Assembly: GCA_044426345.1 (NCBI GenBank)
Contig: JAWXUP010000054.1
Location: 1 to 17,876, forward strand
Length of the DNA stretch: 17,876 nt
From: CAYJLC01 sp044426345
GTDB lineage: Bacteria; Bacillota; Clostridia; Oscillospirales; Butyricicoccaceae
Reading direction: 5' to 3'
Part shown: piece by piece, positions 13,920 to 17,876 of the stretch
Position numbering within the stretch: position 1 is the stretch's first letter
How the letters are laid out: each line of letters begins with the position of its first letter
Translations under genes and position numbers: made by a program
Notes under the pieces: generated by a model
Database searches by the model: none
The model's input: the letters and a program-made list of their open reading frames with translations, nothing else
Told to the model about the DNA's origin: nothing

Positions 13920-14471
13920 CTATTTTTTCTGTTTAATATAAAAAATTCCAACCAAAATTCCACCGATTACATCTGCAATTAAATCTTCCATCGTGTCATT
14001 TATCCCTGTAGAAACTACCATTTGCGTATCCAATCCAAGTAGCATATCCACAAAAAATTCATATATTTCCCAAAAAACTCCACCTATACAAGCAAATCCT
14101 ACCACAAAAAGAAACTGCACAAATGGATTAATCGGTTCTTTTTGAAATGCACACAAAATTTCATTTCCTGTAAACGCTAATATTATGCCCGAAAAAACGT
14201 GCATCAATACGTCCCACCAAGAAATATTAATATAAAATAACAACATAGTTCCTAAAACCAATGCAAAAAAGCAGAACATACAATATATTGTAATCAATTT
14301 ATCCGAAAGAAATCGTTTTTTATTATTAACAAAATCAATTACAAAAGTTAGTAAAAGTACAGCTGTCCCACCTGTAATCCCTGAAAAATGTCCGATATAA
14401 ATATCGTAAATTAATGCTAAAACAATAGCTCCTCTAAGTGACCATTTTGATATATTTGCTATTTTTTTCAT
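13920..14471 (-). CDS. DUF2238-like (YjdF-type) integral membrane protein
   Basis: The 183-residue protein has about six hydrophobic segments (near 12-28, 34-48, 59-79, 90-106, 116-136 and 164-178). Polar motifs sit at membrane edges: WWDVLMHVFSG at 85-95, GGVFWEIYEFF at 130-140 and DTQ..STGINDTMEDLIADVIGG at 148-171. These match the DUF2238/YjdF family, whose function is not known. ATG follows GGAG by about 6 nt. It lies 8 bp behind the MarR gene and is probably co-transcribed with it, so the regulator may control this protein. Family assignment is from recalled motifs. Confidence 0.75.
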   Translation of the reverse strand: MKKIANISKWSLRGAIVLALIYDIYIGHFSGITGGTAVLLLTFVIDFVNNKKRFLSDKLITIYCMFCFFALVLGTMLLFYINISWWDVLMHVFSGIILAFTGNEILCAFQKEPINPFVQFLFVVGFACIGGVFWEIYEFFVDMLLGLDTQMVVSTGINDTMEDLIADVIGGILVGIFYIKQKK

Positions 14472-14479
14472 ACTTTCTC

Positions 14480-14893
14480 CTAATCCAAATTTTGATCCAT
14501 TTTATCAATAACTTGTTCGAAAATTTTAATTTCACGTTCTTTTATGCCCACGAACGCATCTTTTCGAAACTTTTCCACACAAATATTATAGTCTTCTATA
14601 ATATTTTCACTACTACGTAACAAGGACAACTTATAAACCTTTTTGTTACGCTCAAGCTGTCTTTTTTCCACATATCCAAAGTTCACAAGGCGAGTTATTG
14701 CATTTGAAATATGCGATTTTGCATAGTCTTTGGCTCGCATAATCTCGGTAAAAGTATTATTATCTGGTTGCTCACTTAAAAATGCTAAAATTTCCACTTC
14801 CATTAAATTCAACTCATATTTTTCTAACATATCGCTAAAATACATTTTTCTCTTTGTACTTATTCTATGAAAAGTTTCTTTTATATCGGTCAT
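14480..14893 (-). CDS. MarR-family transcriptional regulator
   Basis: A 137-residue winged helix protein: N-terminal dimerisation helix (1-25), helix-turn-helix at about 32-72 (MEVEILAFLSEQ, FTEIMRAKDYAKSHISNAITRLVNFGYV), a wing with RQLERNKKVYKLSL and a C-terminal helix. ATG at 14893 is 8 nt behind AAGGAG; a TTG at 14899 is in frame but too close to that site. It leads a two-gene unit with the DUF2238-like membrane protein. Two similar palindromes at its promoter (14911-14924 and 14933-14946) suggest autoregulation, as is typical of MarR proteins. The ligand is unknown. Confidence 0.88.
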   Translation of the reverse strand: MTDIKETFHRISTKRKMYFSDMLEKYELNLMEVEILAFLSEQPDNNTFTEIMRAKDYAKSHISNAITRLVNFGYVEKRQLERNKKVYKLSLLRSSENIIEDYNICVEKFRKDAFVGIKEREIKIFEQVIDKMDQNLD

Positions 14894-14910
14894 TTGCAAA
14901 ACTCCTTTTT

Positions 14911-14946
14911 GTTCTTTACAGAACTAATTATAGTTCATTGCAGAAT
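14911..14946. promoter_or_regulatory. Tandem operator-like palindromes at the marR promoter
   Basis: GTTCTTTACAGAAC (14911-14924) and GTTCATTGCAGAAT (14933-14946) share the pattern GTTCWTTRCAGAAY and are spaced 22 bp start to start, about two helical turns. They bracket the -10 box, one downstream and one in the spacer. The MarR protein is the obvious candidate to bind them. Confidence 0.55.
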
Positions 14947-14955
14947 AATTGTCAA
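14927..14955 (-). promoter_or_regulatory. Promoter of the MarR/DUF2238 unit
   Basis: Perfect consensus on the minus strand: TTGACA (14950-14955), 17-bp spacer, TATAAT (14927-14932). Such a strong promoter fits one that is held down by a repressor. Confidence 0.85.
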
Positions 14956-15514
14956 TAACTTTTTTATTCATAAAAGAACTAAATAATGTTAATTTTTTAC
15001 TAACATTTCAAGATATTTGTTGCTAATTCCAGAAGAGCAAGCATACACACAAATCCTCCCAGTACATTTTATTACGATATACTGATATACCGTAGAGGAT
15101 TATCTATGTCTTCTGCCATCACCTTATTTTTTCAATATATTCGTCTTAAATCGAGGAAATATCCTATCTTTTACCATTATTATAACATAAAACTCATTAT
15201 TTTAGCTTTCTGTAAAGCTATTTAGTTTTACAGCATTTTCAAGATTATTCTAACGATTCTTAGTTAATTTTTTCGTTCCTGTAAAGCTATTTACCCTTAC
15301 AATCGTGTTGAATATTTTAAATCATTTCCATCTCAATTTAATTCAATTCAACTATCTTTGAATATTTGTTTGTTGCATTTAGTTTAATTTTGATACACCT
15401 ACGCAAAGATTTTCCTTCTGCTTGGTCTAGCTATTTTTAATTAACGCAATTTTTATTTCTGGCACAAATAGTAAAATTTAACATAAAATAACATAAATTT
15501 TAATTGTTATTTAT
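14956..15514. other. Intergenic stretch with small palindromes, no gene seen
   Basis: It lies between the divergent MarR unit and the AI-2E transporter. It holds a 22-bp imperfect palindrome at 15073-15094 (TACGATATA arms, 8 of 9 matching), and a 15-bp direct repeat CTGTAAAGCTATTTA at 15210-15224 and 15279-15293. No open frame with a ribosome-binding site was seen. Confidence 0.5.
15203..15301. repeat. Repeated CTGTAAAGCTATTTA hairpins
   Basis: The 15-bp sequence occurs twice, 69 bp apart. The first copy can form CTGTAAA/TTTACAG (15210-15233) or, exclusively, TAGCTTT/AAAGCTA (15203-15220). The second copy forms a weaker TGTAA/TTACA stem (15280-15301). Confidence 0.45.
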
Positions 15515-15543
15515 TTGACATTTAGTGTCAATTGCGATATGAT
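15515..15543 (+). promoter_or_regulatory. Promoter of the AI-2E transporter with overlapping palindrome
   Basis: TTGACA (15515-15520), 17-bp spacer, TATGAT (15538-15543). The -35 box is one arm of a perfect palindrome TTGACATTTAGTGTCAA (15515-15531), so a regulator may occlude it. Confidence 0.7.
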
Positions 15544-15574
15544 AGTATTAGTCAAGTATGTTAGGAGATTTTTT

Positions 15575-16852
15575 ATGAATACACCACGACCAAACGGAAA
15601 ATTTCAAATTGCTCTAACTTCGCTTATTGTAATTTTTCTATGTATAGTTTTTTACTTTTTAGCCGCAAATGTATCAAGAGTTATAGGCATTCTCAAGCTT
15701 ATAAATTCAATTTTAAGACCTTTTTACTATGGTGCTATTTTAACATTTTTATTGATTCCAATTCACGGATTTTTTTCAAAAAATATAAAAAATCTCTGTG
15801 CGAAGAAAAAAATAAATATAAAACCATCAACAATAAACTCCCTCGCTGTTTTATTTAGTATGTTAACTGCTTTTTTATGCGTATATTTATTGCTTTCAAT
15901 GGTTTTACCTCAAATCTATAACAGTATTAATAACTTTATTTTAAGTTTTCCCGAGGAAATCATTCTCACAACACCATTGTGGTTAGAAAATATTTTCGAG
16001 GCTTACCCTTCTATCAATCAAGACATCTTAAACCACCTAGATACAGCAGTAAATTCATTCAATATTTGGATAAATGACCAAATTATACCAGCACTTACTT
16101 CCGTAGAAGGTATGTTCGACCTTTTAAAATCAAGACTATTACCTAATCTTTCAAACCTAGTAACTGGCGTATCGCAATGGTTTATAGCTTTATTTATTTT
16201 CGCAAAAGATATCATCATCGCTATTATCGTTGCTGTATATTTGCTTTCAAAAAAGGATTTGTTTTTGTCGCAAATTAAAAAGTTGACATTTGCTATTCTT
16301 CCTGAAAAATGTGCTAAATTTGTGCTAGAAGAAATTCACAATGCTTATATAATTTTGAATGGATTTATCAATGGTAAATTATTAGATTCACTAATTGTCG
16401 GTGCAATCTGCTTTGTAGCTTGCGTTATTTTTAATTTCCCATATGCACCACTTGTAGCAACCATCATTGGTGTTACCAATATTATCCCCTACTTTGGGCC
16501 TTTCATTGGAGCTATTCCGTGTGCAATCTTAATTTTAACCGTCAGCCCTGTTAAGTTTATCTATTTTATTATTTTTATAATTATTCTACAACAATTCGAC
16601 GGTAATATTTTAGGACCGAAAATTTTAGGACAAAGTATCGGTGTTGCAAGTTTTTGGGTGCTATTCTCCGTTATGTTTTTCGGTGGACTATTTGGATTCG
16701 CAGGAATGGTTTTGGGTGTTCCAATTTTCGCAACATTCTATAGTATGCTAAGCAGATTAGTTAAATATTTGCTTGAAAAAAAAGGTCTGCCAACCGAGAC
16801 CGAATCATACAGTGTTGATCTTTCTAATTTACGCTCTAACAAGAAAAAATAA
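15575..16852 (+). CDS. AI-2E family transporter (TerS/PerM-type membrane protein)
   Basis: A 425-residue membrane protein with two N-terminal hydrophobic segments (about 11-33 and 50-70), another near 85-110, a central soluble part (110-190) and a cluster of helices from about 195 to 405. Family features are GVTNIIPYFGPFIGAIP near 305-325, NILGPKILG near 345-353 and the final GFAGMVLGVPIFA block near 375-388. The family includes AI-2 exporters (TqsA) and Na+/H+ antiporters, so the substrate is open. The start is ATG at 15575, 7 nt behind AGGAG; the frame is open up to a TTG at 15515, but that TTG is the -35 box. It is a single-gene unit with its own terminator. Confidence 0.88.
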   Translation: MNTPRPNGKFQIALTSLIVIFLCIVFYFLAANVSRVIGILKLINSILRPFYYGAILTFLLIPIHGFFSKNIKNLCAKKKINIKPSTINSLAVLFSMLTAFLCVYLLLSMVLPQIYNSINNFILSFPEEIILTTPLWLENIFEAYPSINQDILNHLDTAVNSFNIWINDQIIPALTSVEGMFDLLKSRLLPNLSNLVTGVSQWFIALFIFAKDIIIAIIVAVYLLSKKDLFLSQIKKLTFAILPEKCAKFVLEEIHNAYIILNGFINGKLLDSLIVGAICFVACVIFNFPYAPLVATIIGVTNIIPYFGPFIGAIPCAILILTVSPVKFIYFIIFIIILQQFDGNILGPKILGQSIGVASFWVLFSVMFFGGLFGFAGMVLGVPIFATFYSMLSRLVKYLLEKKGLPTETESYSVDLSNLRSNKKK

Positions 16853-16901
16853 CATTAAAACACGGTAAATACTTATTATTTACAATATTGTTTTCCATTG
16901 C

Positions 16902-16943
16902 GAGCTTTTTAGGTTATCAAACTAACTTAAAAAGCTCCTTTTT
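16902..16943 (+). terminator. Terminator of the AI-2E transporter
   Basis: A 15-bp stem (GAGCTTTTTA arm at 16902-16911, ending 16937) with one G-U pair and a 6-nt loop, followed by five T. Confidence 0.85.
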
Positions 16944-17037
16944 ACATTTAATGCATTTTCAATTATGAAAAGTATACCAAAATATTATCAACAATTCAAA
17001 AAATTATATATTTTTCGTGAATTTACAAGTGATTATA

Positions 17038-17066
17038 TTGACAAAAAAATACAAAGATGCTATGCT
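17038..17066 (+). promoter_or_regulatory. Promoter of the COG0523 gene
   Basis: TTGACA (17038-17043), 17-bp spacer, TATGCT (17061-17066). An inverted repeat follows at once at the expected transcription start. Confidence 0.7.
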
Positions 17067-17069
17067 ATA

Positions 17070-17087
17070 AGTTAGCAAACACTAACT
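17070..17087. promoter_or_regulatory. Operator-like inverted repeat before the COG0523 gene
   Basis: AGTTAGCAAACACTAACT has 6-bp arms (AGTTAG/CTAACT) around 6 bp and lies 4 bp past the -10 box. The location suits repression by a metal-responsive protein, as COG0523 genes are often under metal control; the protein is not identified. Confidence 0.5.
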
Positions 17088-17130
17088 CTTAAATTTAAAA
17101 TATAATTATAATATAGAAAGTAGGAGAAAA

Positions 17131-17876
17131 ATGATTAAAATTGATATTATCTCAGGTTTTTTAGGTGCTGGTAAAACAACTCTAATTAAAAAGCTTGTTT
17201 CAGAATCACTTCAAGGAGTAAAATTAGCTATTATTGAAAATGAGTTCGGAGAAATCGGCATTGACAGTGGATTTCTTAAAAGTTCTGGCGTGGAAATAAA
17301 AGAGCTAGACAGTGGTTGCATATGTTGTTCTCTTGTTGGAGATTTTGAAACTTCACTAAAAGAAGTTGTTGAAACATACCACCCTGAACGCATTATAATC
17401 GAACCATCTGGTGTTGGTAAATTGTCCGATGTTGCAAAAGCTGTAGGTGCTGTTCAATCAGAAATTAATGGTGTTTTAAATAACAAAATCGTTGTTGTAG
17501 ATGTTACTAAATGTAAAATTTACAGCAAAAACTTCGGTGAATTTTTCATCGACCAAGTTGTATCTGCTGACACTATAATTTTAAGCAGAATGGACAAAGC
17601 CTCTGATAAAAAAATCAAAGAATCTATCGCACTTTTGACCGAATTAAACAGTACTGCAACAATTATAACTACGCCTATAACCGACCTTTCTGGCGAAGTT
17701 TTACTTGAATCAATCGACAATAAACCCGATTTGCTAAACCAACTAATCAAAGAAGTATCTCATCACGAACATCACCACGAACACGGTGAAAGTTGTGGTT
17801 GTGGTCACGAGCATCACGAACATCACCACGAACATGGTGAAAGTTGTGGTTGTGGTCACGAGCATCACGAACATCA
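17131..17876 (+). CDS. COG0523/CobW-family GTPase, metallochaperone, 3' end outside the window
   Basis: The 248 visible residues show GFLGAGKTT (9-17, Walker A), ENEFGEIGID (36-45), the metal-site GCICC (62-66), EPSGVG (91-96), and SRMD (152-155) where the GTPase NKxD motif is expected. From residue 211 the protein is a His/Cys-rich tail of tandem 17-residue units HHEHHHEHGESCGCGHE, in its third unit when the window ends. COG0523 proteins hydrolyse GTP to insert or move metals such as Zn, Ni or Co. ATG at 17131 is behind AGGAG by 4 nt. It lacks the usual C-terminal CobW domain within the window, which may follow the repeats. The tail likely stores or senses metal. Substrate metal unknown. Confidence 0.9.
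   Translation, partial: MIKIDIISGFLGAGKTTLIKKLVSESLQGVKLAIIENEFGEIGIDSGFLKSSGVEIKELDSGCICCSLVGDFETSLKEVVETYHPERIIIEPSGVGKLSDVAKAVGAVQSEINGVLNNKIVVVDVTKCKIYSKNFGEFFIDQVVSADTIILSRMDKASDKKIKESIALLTELNSTATIITTPITDLSGEVLLESIDNKPDLLNQLIKEVSHHEHHHEHGESCGCGHEHHEHHHEHGESCGCGHEHHEH
17761..17876 (+). repeat. 51-bp in-frame tandem repeat in the COG0523 gene
   Basis: Units at 17761-17811 and 17812-17862 differ by one synonymous base (CAC/CAT in the eighth codon), and a third starts at 17863. Such recent identity suggests slippage or unequal recombination changes the copy number. Confidence 0.9.

Noticed and set aside
15515..15574. Longer N-terminus of the AI-2E transporter from the TTG at 15515
   Set aside because: The TTG is the -35 box of the promoter; the ATG at 15575 has AGGAG at good spacing.
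17761..17876. CRISPR-like array
   Set aside because: The repeats are directly adjacent, in frame and translate to a His/Cys-rich tail; there are no spacers.

Overview
The window is AT-rich and carries Gram-positive style ribosome-binding sites (AGGAG/GGAGG), many near-consensus sigma-A promoters (TTGACA-N17-TATAAT type) and strong hairpin terminators. Together with the gene content (de novo NAD synthesis by NadA/NadB, iron-sulfur-rich MinD-type ATPases, a ferredoxin-tailed aldo/keto reductase, paired short ChrA proteins, a COG0523 GTPase), this suggests an anaerobic low-GC Firmicute, most likely a member of the Clostridia. I cannot place it more precisely from sequence alone.

Layout. (1) 1-2560, minus strand: the NAD operon nadA-nadB-nadC, driven by a consensus promoter whose -35 box lies in an inverted repeat that could be a NiaR-type operator. 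The nadC reading frame stops after 81 codons, exactly at the window edge. (2) 2670-2950: first copy of a non-coding repeat that recurs at 11985-12080 and, inverted, inside 13434-13883. (3) 3024-6010, plus strand: a four-gene operon, DUF134-NifX fusion, two different MinD/Mrp-type ATPases each with two 4Fe-4S motifs, and a small NifX-type protein. It resembles the 'orange protein' (ORP) gene sets of anaerobes. (4) 6027-8400, minus strand: a membrane-anchored GH25-like protein with altered catalytic acids, then a pair of short ChrA transporters. (5) 8432-11800, minus strand: a cytoplasmic heparinase II/III-like lyase and the remains of a KDPG aldolase gene and a 2-keto-3-deoxygluconate kinase gene, joined by what looks like a deletion. 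(6) 12177-13430, plus strand: an aldo/keto reductase with two 4Fe-4S motifs. (7) 13434-13883: a 450-bp element with 12-bp perfect terminal inverted repeats, flanked by two copies of one terminator hairpin. (8) 13918-14955, minus strand: MarR regulator plus DUF2238-like membrane protein, with tandem operator-like palindromes at the promoter. (9) 15515-16943, plus strand: AI-2E-family transporter. (10) 17038-17876, plus strand: a COG0523/CobW GTPase that runs off the window within a 51-bp in-frame tandem repeat coding for a His/Cys-rich metal-binding tail.

How the genes fit together. NadA and NadB make quinolinate from aspartate and dihydroxyacetone phosphate; NadC would convert it to nicotinate mononucleotide, but the copy seen here is too short to work. 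The NifX/MinD operon probably builds or carries a metal-sulfur cluster. The lyase, kinase and aldolase would form a uronate route (unsaturated oligouronide to KDG, KDPG, then pyruvate and glyceraldehyde 3-phosphate), but both later steps are broken in this window.

Most worth a second look: the NifX/MinD operon with its in-frame internal start and paired operator-like motifs; the three-copy repeat family and its duplicated terminator flanks; the eda/kdgK junction; the GH25 protein with changed catalytic residues; and the tandem metal-binding repeat in the COG0523 protein. No complete CRISPR array, rRNA, tRNA, transposase or phage gene was seen.
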